Below are positions 1 to 12,084 of a DNA stretch of 64,000 bases, in pieces. The translations under genes were made by a program, and so were the position numbers. The notes below the pieces were generated by a model that was given only the letters and a program-made list of their open reading frames with translations, had not been told where the DNA came from and did not search any database. The stretch comes from Asterias rubens. Its lineage: Eukaryota; Echinodermata; Asteroidea; Forcipulatida; Asteriidae. The stretch spans positions 682,001 through 746,000 of the forward strand of contig NC_047082.1 of the NCBI RefSeq assembly GCF_902459465.1, read 5' to 3'. The number at the start of each line of letters is the position of its first letter. Positions within the stretch are counted from its first letter, which is position 1.

Positions 1-12
1 TTGTCCCCCCAG

Positions 13-3000
13 ATCATCCTGTGACGTATCTGTTTAACACTCTTCATTACTATGAGAAGAAACTCCGAGATCGTCCCCAGCTGAAGCGTAAACTCATCGG
101 AGCAATCATCCTGGCCCAGAAGTCCATCAAACCAGCCGGCTGGTGAGTAAAACTAAATCAGTTCTTTAATTGAATGCATACATTTGGTTATTATTGTTAA
201 AACTAAGGGCAATCAAAACTTTGTATCTTATCTTTGCATTGTATTCCTTTTATATATTGCTTCTACTGTGGCATATAAAGTGTCTTATGAATCATCATTT
301 TGAGGAGCTACTTACATGTATTCCCTTGGGAATTGTGATTCAACACTTGAGAATTTGATTGAATTATTTTCCCATAAATCTTAATGACTGACTTTGTACT
401 GTATGATTTCATTCAAACGTTTGTACTTTCTTCCTTTTTACATGTTGTTTATAATGTAATGTGCCATGACTCATTGAAGCTTGAAAAAGGCTTTTATAAG
501 ATCATTTTATTCTTAGTTGTTACTGTTTCATTTTATTACAGCATGCAAACGAGAGATCACATTTTTTCTTTGCGCCGATAACTTGACTCCTAGAGTCAGG
601 TTACGCCCCATCGGCTTACATCTCAAGGGTCTTTCGCAGGATCCTCACTTTTATAATTATTATTATTAATTGCTGTGTGATTATTATTTGATATTTTACC
701 ATGTACAATGTAAATGGTTTCTTGCCAATGGTCGTATTTTTATTGTGTACATTTTGTTTACACTTTTAGCTCTGAATTCATTGACATTTTTCCAGTGTCT
801 CTTCCAAAAGTGAAGCTCAATACAAAACTTTATTTCTTCCTGTTATTTAAGAACATGTTTACTTTCTCATTTATTGTTTTACAATTCTTTTCATAGGAGG
901 TGGCCAGTTGATGTAGGTCTTATAGATTTGTGGTAATCATTGGACCATCTTGTGTTAATATATTCAACATTGTTATTACATTTCATTTGAATATTTGAAT
1001 ATGTATGTGACTGTTTCTTGTGACCCCCGTCCATCCCGTAGGTGTCTGACTCCTCCATACTTGGAGTACATCAACAAACCTGGGGAAGATGTCACATGGG
1101 ATCCAGACCATGACTATTACTGCAAGCTGATTGGACGATTGGTTGACAATATCCTTGAAAATCTTATATTAAACCTATTCGTGTATTTAACCTATGCATT
1201 ACACAACACACAGGACCAACAGTTTTATGTCCCGAAGGACAAAGCAATAATTATTTTCTTGCTTAAGGACACAAGTGTCATTACCAGGACTTGAATCCAC
1301 ACTCTACTGATCAGAAACATGAAAGCTTGGTGTGCTTAACCGCTCCACCACGAGCCTCTTCCTCTCATTCATGAAATAAAGTAAAGCAACAATCGCACAA
1401 ATTCCTTCCAAAATTTAATAATTTGTTTAATGATTTGTCAAGATGGTCTGGGGGTTGTCCATGAGTGTCGGGGTTATGTACCTTTACGTGTTTATGTACC
1501 TTTTATTGTAAATGTAATATATTTCATCTTCTCCATTTGTTGAGCTTTTGTTAACATATCAACTTGTAAGTTCCTTAACTCCTTGGTCATTACCAGTGTC
1601 AGGCAAGGCCCAACCTCAGTTCCTGAATATGGATTGGCGTTTTAGTGAGTTTCCTAATCTAGCAGCCCATGCTCTTCATGTAACGTGTGTTGAGCTGATG
1701 GCCCTTCCTGGTCAGGGTAAAGTGGTAGGCAACGCTCTACTGGCAGTCATCTCTAAGAAGTAAGTATCCTGTACCACTGTTCCTTGATAATTTGATATGT
1801 TGAGTAATGCAGAGTTGCAGCTTTTCATGTCTGTTTCTTAAATAGTATTTGCATCTTTGGTACTATCGTATTGGTATTACAACAGTAGAGACTTGAACAT
1901 CGGGGGATGGGGGACAAGTGAAATCACAACACTTATTTGTATCCCAAATTATCTTGAATATTGCATTGAGTTTTTCTGTATTCTTCTTCTTTCTAATAGT
2001 CCTGGTGGTGTACAGAGGGATGAAATCATGGCTTGGATAAACACAATCGCTCTGGTGCTCACCTCGCTACCCGTAAGTCTTCAAGTTCTCATGTGTTTTG
2101 TCCAAGATTTTAAAACCTAGAAATAATTGAACTTTGCAAACCTACACCATGTGTACATATAGGCCAGGCTTTTTACTCCATTTTCTAATGACAAGATATC
2201 GTGCCTAATGTATACATTGTACGTTTTCTCTCCCCTACATCCAGTCTTGTTACTGTGAGGTGATCCAAGATCACATCTTAGATGTTCTCGTCAGCGATCT
2301 CCTCGTAGGTAACCAGGTCATACAAGGGAGCGGCATTCTTAATAACATCTTCGCTGTCTTTGATTTCCGGGGGACGCATTCTTCCCATACTGAGATGATG
2401 TGCGCGTACGTGTTAGCCATGACTCACGCTGTGTGGCATCACTCTAATATTGGCCAGCTCACGCCACTTCAACAGTGAGTCTTTTTCTCCCTCACCTTCC
2501 CCACCCCCCCCCATAATTTGAGTGACAGTACCTTTTTTATTAACTTGCATTTGATTCAAGGTGTTTTATATTAGTTCTAGTTTCTTTCGTGCATTTTGTA
2601 GTGTAGACATGGTGCATTCCTATTTTATATATATTTGTACATTGGTTTATCTGTAAAAGTTATTATCTTGCCCCAACATTTCTGTCAGTTCCATGTTTCA
2701 TGCTTTTATAACTTAATGAAGTGTTTTGTACTATAATATTATTATCTCTATTTTTTTAATTCCTGCTTTTATTTCCTATATTTGAATATATATATGCTAT
2801 TTGTTGGCGAGGTCTGGTAGGGCAAATCGCTTTGATGATAGGTTTTAAAACTTTTGCCTTGCAAACAGAATTATGTCTGAAGATTTAAAATAAACTATTT
2901 GTTGTTTGTGATAGATTCATCCGTGATCAGGTGAAGCCACTGGTACAGACTGAGGAACAATACCTCTTTGTTTGTCATCTTGTCGGACCTTTCCTCCAGA

Positions 3001-6000
3001 GGTTCCATGAAGAGAGAACACGCTTACTCTTTGAGGTATGTCTCTGACTTCAATAGTTTTTAACTGTTGTACAAAGTCAGAACAACAATAGTTTCTACCT
3101 ATTGCATATAACCAGGCCTTGATTTCATAAAGCACTGTGATTCATCTTAAAGGAACAGTCCTTGGATCGATCGAGTTGGTCTTTGAAAAGCGTTTGTAAC
3201 CGTTTGTTATAAAATGCATATGGTTAGTCAGTCGTTGTAAAAGTTGAATACAATGATTCACACAAACATGCCTCGAAATTGCACGGTTTTCCTTTTACCT
3301 CGTCGATTAACACGGTCGGCCATTTACGGGAGTCAAATTTTTGACTCCCATAAATGGCCGACCGTGTTAGTTCGCACAATAAAAGGAAAACTTTTTAACA
3401 CATCTTTTCAATCATCCAATCATAACAAACGGTTACAAACGCTTTTTATAAACCAACTCGTCCGATCTAAGGCAACGTATTCCTTTAAGATAAGTTGTTG
3501 CCAGTGATTTGTAACATTATTATTATTGTTATTGTTATGATTTATCTGTTTATATTTTAGATATGTTTTTGCTTTCTTCCCTTTTTCAATTTACTTCCTT
3601 ATTAACCCGTTTCAAGGGTATTTTCCATTTATGTTTTAACCTTTCTTGTATGCCCTTGTATGTGTATTATTATGCGTATTTGTAATATTTTTTATTGCTG
3701 TTTGTGTACTTTTATATATTTCATAATTTCATATTTAAATTGATTGTGCTCCAGGGTTATTTGAATAGATTGTGCTCTTTAGCTTGAGAGAAGAGTCTCT
3801 AGACAGGAACTTTTTTTCTGTTATGCAATCCTTCAGGCTCCAGTTGTTTCTTTTCCCTTCCTGTATTTAAATTGCTGATTGCTGTATTTTGCAATTCTTC
3901 TACTGTAAAGTGCCATAAAGTGTCACATGAATTGACATTTGTATTATGAGTTATATTTGCCCCCATTTCATATTAATTTTGTATTGAATGTTTGCATTTT
4001 CTTCCTTTTTTAATTGCTCATTTCTTTATCTTTTTAAATTAATACCTAATTAATGTGCATTGTTGTACTTTTTATCTACCCGAGAAATGAAACAAGTACA
4101 ACAAATATAAAATATCATAGCCATTGACTTGTTATCTTTGCCAGTGATTTGTATTGTGATATCACACCTTACTTACCAGTTAAGATTGATACACAGCTTC
4201 AGCTCAATTGTAGCTTTTGTGAAATAACTATTTGAATCAAAATTGAAATCGTTTTCATCTATTATATAGCATCATGCCAGAAATGGTATCAGATTAGAAT
4301 AGTCTCAACTGTTATGTAGGAGTATACTTTTATATATTTTGTTTATAAAAGAACATACATAGTTAATTTTTTTATCTAGAATCAGAATAGAGATAGTATT
4401 ATTAAGCTATCTATAGATTCAGAGTAGATATAGTATTAAGCTATTATAAGTATAGATTCAAGTAGAAATAGCATTAAGCTATCATATATAATCAGAATAG
4501 AAATAGCATTAGCTATCATATAAATTCAGAGTAGAAATAGTATCAAGCTATCATATAGATTCTGAATAGAAATAGTCTTAAGCTATCACATGGAATCAGA
4601 ACAGAAACTATTGTTTCTTAAAATCAGAGTAGCTTACAAACACTAGTGTATTTTGTTGTGTTTCCACTCAAGATGATTCTCATAAATGTTGATTTTCTCA
4701 TCAGATAACCAAGGATCTCTATGAGATGTTACTTGCAGTTGACCAACACTGCAGTAAGATTGTTCATATGGATGTCATCAGTGACTTTCTGTATCCTTTT
4801 CAAATAACCCTGGCCACCACCCTTCTTCACCTTCATTATCCTTTTTGGAACTACACTTTGCCGTACAGCTCACTCATTAATTGCTAATGCCCCAACCCAA
4901 CTCAAGTTCTTATGCCTGTGTCATGGAAGTGTAAGGGTCGAATCTTGGTCGTGACACTCGACTCCTTGAGCAGGGGTCGGTTTCACAAAGAGCTAAGACT
5001 AGTCTTATATCTCGAGTTAGGATGACCTACTCATCCTAACTTAGGACTAGCCATTCGTTTTTAATATCTCCTACTAGGACTAGCCCTAGGCTAGGACTAG
5101 TCCTAACTCTTTGTGAAATCAATCTCAGGACATTTTAAATGCAATTGCTTTCAATGACCCAGCTTTTGATTTCACAAAGATATTCCTAACTTAGACCTAG
5201 TCCTATGACTTTTATAGGAGTTATTAAAAACTTAAGGCTAGTCCTAAGGACGAGTAACTCGTCCTACCTCGAGATAAGACTAGTCGTAACTCTTTGTGAA
5301 ATCCACCCCAGGAGTGCAGTGACGTAAGAGGGTGGAGGGGTGGGGAGAAAGGAGAGAGGTTGAAATTGTAAATAAAGTCCCCCATAGTCGAGCCTTGCTC
5401 TTCAACATGTTTAAACATGGCCTTGTGATCTCTCCTTTTGACCAACTAGAATGGATAAACTGTCTAAGGATTTTATGAATGACTGAATGTTAATTATAAA
5501 GCAGTAATGATCACTTCAAGGGCTTGTTTGTTGTTTGTTTAAATTATGTTTCCATCAAGGGAACTTGACAAACTCAACAAGGGGATATAAACACCAAGCT
5601 GGCAACAGCTAATCTCTCTCATACAAACATTGGTTTAACGTCTATGATTATGAATTACAAAAATCAAGAATTAGGGTTCAGTAACTAGACGACAACATTT
5701 ATTCTAGTCATTGTGAAGTCAGTGGTTAGCTGGGGGATTCGGACCCACAACCTTGTGATTGCAAGTCCTGCAGTCTAGCCACTTGACCACAGGGCTTAGG
5801 TAGGAACAGTCGGGTGGATATTGGTAAGGCATTAGTACATGAAAGATATCTTCCTTGACCGATGATTATTTGACCAGCTATCATATCAAGTACATGTTTG
5901 CTGGTGATGGCGTCAAAGCAGATACTGACCGGGTGATTAAGAATCTCCGGCTGGCTTGGCAGCAAAGACTACGCTTCATCAGTAGAGGAGTGGATCCCAC

Positions 6001-6025
6001 GGCCAACACTCAGACCACAAGCTGA
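13..6025 (+). CDS. MED23: Mediator complex subunit 23, C-terminal part (8 exons)
   Basis: MED23 is a nuclear Mediator tail subunit that links transcription factors to RNA polymerase II. The window starts inside the gene, so only the C-terminal part is present. Exons are 13-142, 1042-1148, 1594-1759, 2000-2072, 2245-2474, 2915-3035, 4705-4790 and 5878-6025, with stop TGA at 6023-6025. All phases agree. The joined protein has recognisable MED23 stretches: HPVTYLFNTLHYYE, YYCKLIGRLVD, AAHALHVTCVELMAL, THAVWHHSNIGQL, HLVGPFLQRFHEERTR and YHIKYMFAGD. These match my memory of human MED23 closely. The introns at 1049-1593 and 4791-5877 have U12-type signals and the others are GT-AG. The C-terminal tail ends after GVDPTANTQTTS, shorter than the vertebrate tail. 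An AATAAA at about 6310 is a candidate poly(A) signal. The gene is convergent with the MTDH-like gene. Confidence 0.95.
525..651 (-). mobile_element. 5'-truncated 3' end of the R4/Dong-like retrotransposon
   Basis: This stretch is clearly similar to 31191-31312, the 3' end of the full-length element in the discoidin gene. Shared pieces include CAGCATGCAAA, TCTCAAGGGTCTTTC and CAGGATCCTC. Read on the minus strand it keeps the last codons of the ORF (RILRKTLE plus one residue) and the stop, then the 3' UTR. An AT-rich ATT run at 652-669 abuts its truncated 5' side. It lies in the first MED23 intron of the window. Confidence 0.8.
1049..1593 (+). other. U12-type AT-AC intron of MED23
   Basis: The exon ends GTT GAC A at 1148 and the intron begins ATATCCTTG, the U12 AT-AC donor consensus. 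A perfect U12 branch site TTCCTTAAC lies at 1571-1579, and the intron ends TTAC at 1593, about 15 nt after the branch adenosine. Splicing here gives VDTVSGK, which aligns with VDTMAGK of vertebrate MED23. No GT donor near the exon end gives this protein. Confidence 0.9.
1180..1356 (-). mobile_element. tRNA-derived SINE, minus orientation
   Basis: The reverse complement reads as a tRNA-like head: a box-A-like GTGGAGCGGTTAAG and a box-B-like GGATTCAAGTCC. It is followed by the shared SINE body (ACACTTGTGTCCTTAAGCAAG, CTTCGGGACATAAA). It lies inside the U12-type MED23 intron. Confidence 0.7.
3146..3490. mobile_element. Foldback MITE, family E copy 1
   Basis: The centre is an inverted repeat (CACGGTCGGCCATTTACGGGAG and its complement around 3310-3370). 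Longer arms contain GTTTGTAACCGTTTGTTATAA and its complement, and TTAAAGGA/TCCTTTAA ends. A second copy is at 40183-40537. It has no coding capacity. Confidence 0.75.
4367..4625. repeat. Degenerate tandem repeat
   Basis: An irregular repeat of about 40-60 bp carries AGAATAGAAATAG followed by TTAAGCTATCATATAGATTC, with several diverged copies. It lies in a MED23 intron. Confidence 0.6.
4979..5119. mobile_element. Palindromic MITE-like element, family D copy 1
   Basis: The ends are TTTCACAAAGAG and CTCTTTGTGAAA, with internal CTAGGACTAGTCCTA-type palindromes. Similar elements lie at 5168-5302, 16545-16637 and 55240-55358. Confidence 0.65.
5168..5302. mobile_element. Palindromic MITE-like element, family D copy 2
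   Basis: It begins GATTTCACAAAG and ends CTTTGTGAAATC, with internal GGCTAGTCCTAA and CTAGTCCTAT blocks. It is adjacent to copy 1 in the last MED23 intron. Confidence 0.6.
5650..5815 (-). mobile_element. tRNA-like SINE fragment
   Basis: The reverse complement contains GTGGTCAAGTGGCTAGACTGC followed by GGTTGTGGGTCCGAATCCCC, like box A and box B. A related head on the + strand is at 15147-15260. It ends just upstream of the U12 branch site. Confidence 0.55.
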
Positions 6026-6599
6026 GAAAGAAGCGCTGCCTATTGGCCGAGGTATAGTTGGTTGCACGATGGTCGGGCGATGGAAATCTTGACGCCAATC
6101 ATAAAAAGACACAGTTTTTAGGCCTCAGCGATGAATATAAACTGTTTTTTTAGTGATGGCGCAAGGGCAAGGGCACCAAGCGTTTTTCTCCTTGGTAAAG
6201 AGCACCCTACATGAGGAAATTGTAAATTTCTACTGGTGCACTTCAAGGGCACCAAGGCAATTGCCTTCATTGTCTCCGTGGAATGTCAGGCCTGACGTGT
6301 GACGTGGATGAATAAACCTTTCAATGCAAACCTTTGTATAGTGGGCATTTAACGCTATGCCCAACGGAAGAGTACTGTGATGGTCAGACAAAGAGGTATA
6401 TTATTGTCAAACCTCTTTATAGTGGCCCGTTTGACATTGGACCATTGCCTGTAGAACCTTTTGGGATGTTGTGGACAGAGAGCTTTGGTGGTCAAACCTG
6501 TTTGCAGTGGACAGTTGACGGGTTTGAAAACTGAAGAAGACTGTTATTATGGACAGACAAAATCTGTCCACTGTGGGCGAATTTTGCGTAATCTAACAG

Positions 6600-6835
6600 T
6601 GGAATAATGTGACCAAATCATGAGCTCTGTGAATCACTGAGGCTGGAGAAACTTGTTGGGGTCAAATCACTCTGTAAAGGTCATCTCGGCAACCGACTCA
6701 TGAGCTATGTGAATCAGCAAGGGTGGAGAAATTTGTTGGAGAACTTGTTGGGGTCAAAGGTCATCTCGACAACCAGTTCTTGAGCTGTATGAATCATCAA
6801 GGCTGGAGAAACCTGTTGGGGTCAATTACCTGCCG
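6600..6835. repeat. Three-copy diverged tandem repeat
   Basis: Units of about 80-100 bp contain TGAGCTNTGTGAATCA, GGCTGGAGAAACNTGTTGGGG and GTCATCTCGNCAACC. The copies are unequal. Confidence 0.65.
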
Positions 6836-7437
6836 TGACCTTGCCCCGTTTTGACAAACGGGCAAGGAAGGATAATTTTGGAAATGACACTGCGAAGTGC
6901 CTAAAGTATGCTTTAATTATCCATATAGGATTCCTATATTAAATTTGGAGGGTCTCGTCAGTACACATGGCAAAATAATGGATAGCACGTGATGCTTGTT
7001 CACCAATCAAATAACAAGGATCTTTGGGTGCTAATCTTGTATCCCAGCTGTGTAAATCCGTATTATATCGACTGCAACACGCATTTACATGCTTACTGCT
7101 ACAAGTTCACTTTGCAGCAAAGTTGCTATCAGAACAGGAGTGTAACTGTAAATTTAACCTTTTATGAGAATGTCATATTCTGAAATGTATTTTGTTCATG
7201 CAAACTTTCAGAAACAATAAAACCTGTGAGGTAAAATCCCTTTAAAAATGTACGTAGGGCATTAGTGTTTTGTGTTATTCGAATCTTTGTTTTGAAAATT
7301 GTCATCTTCATCTGTGCCTTCCTTTAACATGTTTAACAAAATGTGTACATGTGGTTTGCTTTGCAACCTCCATCTCAGCAAAGATTGGTACCGTTGTGCC
7401 GCGCATTTCAGCATAATTGTTGTACAGGGTGTTTGTT

Positions 7438-7530
7438 AGGTGTCATGGCCGAGCGGTTAAGAGCACCGAATTCAAGTTCTGTCGCTATGTCATCGTGTTG
7501 TGGGATCGAATCCCAGTCATGACAGTTGAA
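7438..7530 (+). mobile_element. tRNA-derived SINE head
   Basis: Box A TGGCCGAGCGGTTAAGAGC and a box-B-like GGGATCGAATCCC are followed by CATGACA, as in the other SINEs of the window. The body is short or lost. Confidence 0.65.
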
Positions 7531-7590
7531 ATAACCAATGATTTGTGGTGAATGCTATTTCTTTGACTTTTGACAGTATTTAAGATGATT

Positions 7591-7870
7591 ATTTTTTTCT
7601 CAGGAGGATTGGTACTTCAGTAGGATAGTCTGTGAGTCTTCGAATTGACCCGTTACTCTTTGCAATTCTGTACTTAAACCGTACATTTTTTTCTCAGGAG
7701 GATTGGTACTTCAGTTGGATAGTCAGTGAGTCTTCGAATTGACCCGTTACTCTTTGCAATTCTGTACTTAAAACCTTACATTTTTTTCTCAGGATTGGTA
7801 CTTCAGTAGGATAGTCAGTGAGTCTTCGAATTGACCCGTTACTCTTTGCAATTCTGTACAAAACCAAACA
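7591..7870. repeat. Tandem triplication, about 95-bp unit
   Basis: Three near-identical units begin ATTTTTTTCTCAGGA at about 7591, 7685 and 7780. Each contains GATTGGTACTTCAGT and GAATTGACCCGTTACTC. Confidence 0.85.
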
Positions 7871-8994
7871 TTCCCAAATCCTTTATTATCTGATTACCAA
7901 CTCAGGACTGGGGTCTTATGTAGGCCCAAGTAATTTCATAGGGTAAGGTATTCCAACATTATTTTAAGTTCAAACAATTTGGTGTAGAGTAATATAGGAT
8001 TGGTGGATGAACAGTAATCAAAACCTGGTCATTTAAACTTTGTTAGCATAAAAGTAACCTAGTACACTCCAGTGGCTTTCTGGCAGGCAGGACTCGACTG
8101 GTCATCTTTAGGGGAAATTGTACATTTTTATGTCATAACTTCCACATAAATTCAAAAATTGTAAGAAATAAGTTTTCAGGTGTACCCCCTTTCCTCATAC
8201 ATGTATTAAAACTTGATACAAATCAGACAGTGCAATTTCCATAAAATATAGATGTTAGTTTTCTTCCAATGGGCTGCGTACAAATCATACCGGCAGGAAG
8301 TCCAGGCTATGTGGCTCTAGCTCTCTTGATAACATGTGATGCCACAGATAAAATGGTCTATACTCTTTGTTAAACAGACATGTAAGGACAGAACAATCAA
8401 AAGAGGGTATAAAGATAGTTGCACTATCCACAAATATGCAGACACATGTATAACTAAAAAATACACAAACAAACTGAATATTTATTCAATTTCTTTTAAT
8501 ATAAATTTATTTCCCTCAACCTAAAAGCGCATAATCTTGCAGAACAAAAAAAAGAAGAAAACAAAATAATATTTTTATTTGTAAGTCTTAAGGAATTCTT
8601 ATCGAAGACAGTGCTCTGTAATTTTTATGAAAATATATCCATCGAAATATTTCTTTTATTTTTGGTTAGTGAGTTAATTGGAATACGAGATGGAGCGGGA
8701 CAAACTTTGAAATAAATCTGGACTTTGTTTTACATAAAACTACTTTAATCACTGTTTATAAACAGATTGTAATAAGTAAAACATGTCTAACCAACCTTCA
8801 CTAACTAATTAAACTAGTCAAAAACTTCTCTGCAAACTTTGGTTTGGTTGAAGCAGGGAATGTCCTGTCGATGATTCTAATTTAAGTTGGTAGAGTGCAG
8901 GCATGTTAATCCACAGGTTGCTGCTTCCAATACGTTCAACACAAAATTGTTTAACAAAATTACCCAGTCAAACTGTAACTACTCTTAAAGCCAT

Positions 8995-9350
8995 TGGACC
9001 CTTTCGGTAAACAGTATTATGCAAGGCCCACACTTATATCACAACTTCTATATAAAATAACAAACCTGTGGAAAATTTAGGCTCAATCGGACGTCGGAGT
9101 CGGGAGAAAATAACGGGGAAACCCACCCTTGTATCCGCACGTTTCACCGTGTCATGTCATGTTTTTAAAATAAATCCGTAATTCTCGATATCGAGAATTG
9201 ATATTGTTTTACTGTTTTCTCAAAAAGTAAAGCATTTCATGGAATAATATTTCAAGAGAAGTCTTTCACCACTACCTTCTGTAAACCCTGTAAGTTATTT
9301 GTAAATCTGTGATTGTTTTTTTCTGTACTGAAAGGGTCCAATGGCTTTAC
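8995..9350. mobile_element. TIR MITE, family B copy 1
   Basis: The terminal inverted repeats are TTAAAGCCATTGGACCCTTT and its near complement ending at about 9350. There is an internal palindrome CTCGATATCGAG. Other copies are at 13409-13782 and, internally deleted, 57342-57531. It is non-coding. Confidence 0.8.
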
Positions 9351-9886
9351 ACAATTTTGACATTTTTTTTTCTAATACATGTATAATGCTGAGAAAATGT
9401 ACTTTTCCAACCTTAACATTAGTATTCTAACAACTACATGTGGGAGAAAATTACCCTAAAAGCTTCAAAATTATTTCAAATGAACAAAATGATTATAAAA
9501 GCGCAATAATAGGCATTGCCTCCCGTTTCCTGACCTAAACATAATTAATAAAGGCAAGAAAAATAAGGAAGAAATCAAAGTAGACTAGATCATTAAACAA
9601 ATTAAATAAAGTATTCTATAATAATAGTCTATTCCAAATATCATTTATTTATTTTTTACAATAAATTTCTATAATTTTTGTTGTTGACCAATTAAACATT
9701 TTAATTTCAATAATAATACAGAAGATTTTTCTTAGCGAAAAATGTTCCATCTTTATTTATTTCACAAATACTGTACATGTACTTTAATCAAAATCACTAA
9801 CACGGCTTTTCCAGTAACTTTATCCCCACAAGGCTTTTCCCAGGTCCATATTCAATATTGAATAGGGATACTTATTTGTGATGTGT

Positions 9887-10330
9887 TGTGGCCGAGTGGA
9901 TAAGAACACCGGACTCAAGCTCTGGTGTTTCTGTTCAGCAGAGTGTGGTTCGTGTCCCGGTTGTGTCCTTAGCAAGTAACTTAACCATTACTGATGCGCC
10001 TTTTGGATGGGACATTAAGCCGTTGGTCCAGTCTGTTGTGTAATGCACATAAAAGAACCCAGCGACTTATACAAAAGTGAAAGGGTTTGCCTTGGTGTTC
10101 ATGGCTTGATTGGCTATATATTTTCCTACAGCACCTTGGTGCAACGTAAAGGAACTTGTCCAATATTTCAAAAATGTAGCTCCACAATACCTTTCAGGAA
10201 AATATGTGCGCTATTTAAGAAGCCACGAACTTTTCAATACTGAACTTGCCAGCCGGACCACCAATGGATTTTTTTTACTGATCCCCAGGTGTTTTAATCA
10301 GCATTTGGCCTGCTGACCACTGCCAAGGGA
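9887..10330 (+). mobile_element. tRNA-derived SINE with body
   Basis: The head is GTGGCCGAGTGGATAAGAAC with a box-B-like GTGGTTCGTGTCCC. The conserved body includes CTTAACCATTACTG, TTTTGGATGGGAC and GCACATAAAAGAACCCAG. Short ORFs across it are not genes. Confidence 0.75.
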
Positions 10331-10465
10331 GAATACTGACCGAGAATGTCTTTCTTGATTAACTTGACACACATCAAGAAGTATTGAAAATAACTTTTAA
10401 AATACCTTAGTTAAGAGAAGACATTTAGAACATTCATATCATTTAGAAAAATCTATTTGTTGTAA

Positions 10466-10680
10466 TGTAAGTGCATGCTTAGCCAAATTATAGGTCTTTA
10501 GCAACAATTACACTGATGTGCAACTTTGTTTTGGCTAATCAATCATACAAAACTTCTAGTTGCTTATGTAACTATGTAAGTGCATGCTTAGCCAAATTAT
10601 AGGTCTTTAGCAACAATTACACTGATGTGCAACTTTGTTTTGGCTAATCAATCATACAAAAATTCTAGTTGCTTATGGAA
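10466..10680. repeat. Direct duplication, 109-bp unit
   Basis: Two nearly identical copies begin at GTGCATGCTTAGCC, at 10471 and 10580. They differ at only a few bases, so the duplication looks recent. Confidence 0.9.
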
Positions 10681-12084
10681 TGTTTCATTCTGTAGAATAT
10701 CTACTCATTTCTACCACTTCCTTTGCATACATAATGTACACGTCAGCGAAACTAATAATTACTCCATGAAAAAGGAAAACTTGTTCTAAAAGCACACTTA
10801 AAAGGTCACAACTTTTACAAAATAGCCTCACTAACTTTAAAGTTGCACTTAGGAATGAAGAAGGAGGGAAACATTAGGAATGAGCGTTTTTCTTTTGGAT
10901 CCAACTTTTTGGAGAGAAATTTTCATTTCAGCATCTTACAAAAACAAAACACGAGCAAAATATATCGATTATTTTCTGATGAAAAATATAATCTTGTTTA
11001 TGGAGCGTACATGTATTACCATTAACAAGTTTTATAAAGCAGAAACAAAAAGGAATAAACCTTAAATAAGCCTTTACTTGATTTACAAAAAATGTGGCAT
11101 TATTGGATAATTTGAATGTTTTTCCAGTTGCAACCAGTTGACTGGAAATGAAATTGTTATAGCATATAAAGCATGCTTTCAGTTTCCAGCCATTTCAATT
11201 TCACAAAAGAAATAAGATTGATCTTAAAGATTTGTACCAATTTTAATTGCTAAGCAAAGTATATGTCACAACACAAATCACTATTGCAATAATGACAACT
11301 GCCCTAAAGATGACACAAGTATTTTGCAAAGAACAAGCATCCCAAATCTATAGTGCTGCCTAAAAAGAAAATACATGTACTGCTTAACAACAATGAGTAG
11401 GATACCAGACACAAATTGTGTCATGGTATTAATTTGGCTGGCTAACTTACCATGGTAAGCATAATTTTGTTATGCTTAGCTACTTTTTGAGCTTTAAGCA
11501 GAAATAAAAGCACCAGAGGAACTATATACATTGATTGTACAAATATGACATGGCTTACTTTATTTTCTTTTTAAAATAATTTCTTGCCTTGGAAATATTT
11601 CATCGAAAATTTGGTTGAGCATTGGGGAGCGAAACATGGGAGGGGAAAATCCACACACAAAAATAATTCAATCAGACACGGTAAACAACTGATTGTTTGT
11701 CTGAACTGGCTTGGACAACATGATCATAAAGTCACCTGGTATTTACTATCCAATCAGAAAGCGGTTACCTTGGAAACAGGCTGTTAGAACCAATCACAAT
11801 CTTTCATTATATTCTTGTGACGTTTCAAAAGAATTTTGTGATTGTATGTGATATCACAATAGTCAGACCCATGGTAACCAATACATAATCAACTTAATGT
11901 GACTCGCCTCAATCCAATCAGGTGCAGTATGCAAATAACCTTGGATCAGAGTGACCAATCAATGCAAGGTATAGGCTACACATTTCAACCGCGTATACAT
12001 TGTAGCTCACCGCTAGAAAGTTGACTGTCCATAAAAGGGCACGTCTTGAGCTACTTGTTGACCAATCGGCATCCAAAAAAGGCC

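Larger units (their letters stand above)
4791..5877 (+). other. U12-type GT-AG intron of MED23
   Basis: The donor is GTATCCTTTT, the U12 GT-AG consensus. The branch site TTCCTTGAC is at 5851-5859 and the acceptor CAG ends at 5877, 19 nt after the branch adenosine. Splicing joins TTT CT to C TAT CAT and gives DFLYHIKYM, as in MED23 orthologues. The intron also holds two palindromic MITE-like copies (about 4979-5302). Confidence 0.85.
6026..12084. other. Convergent intergenic region, MED23 to MTDH-like gene
   Basis: No credible coding exon was found. The region should contain both 3' UTRs; AATAAA on the + strand near 6310 is a candidate MED23 poly(A) signal. The rest is repeats: diverged tandem units at 6320-6545 and 6600-6830, a triplicated unit at 7591-7870, SINE heads at 7438 and 9887, a TIR MITE at 8995-9350 and a 109-bp duplication at 10466-10680. 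Short ORFs here lack codon bias and family similarity. Confidence 0.7.

Noticed and set aside
10043..10316. Overlapping ORFs at 10 kb
   Set aside because: They lie in the body of a SINE and its flank, with overlapping frames on both strands.
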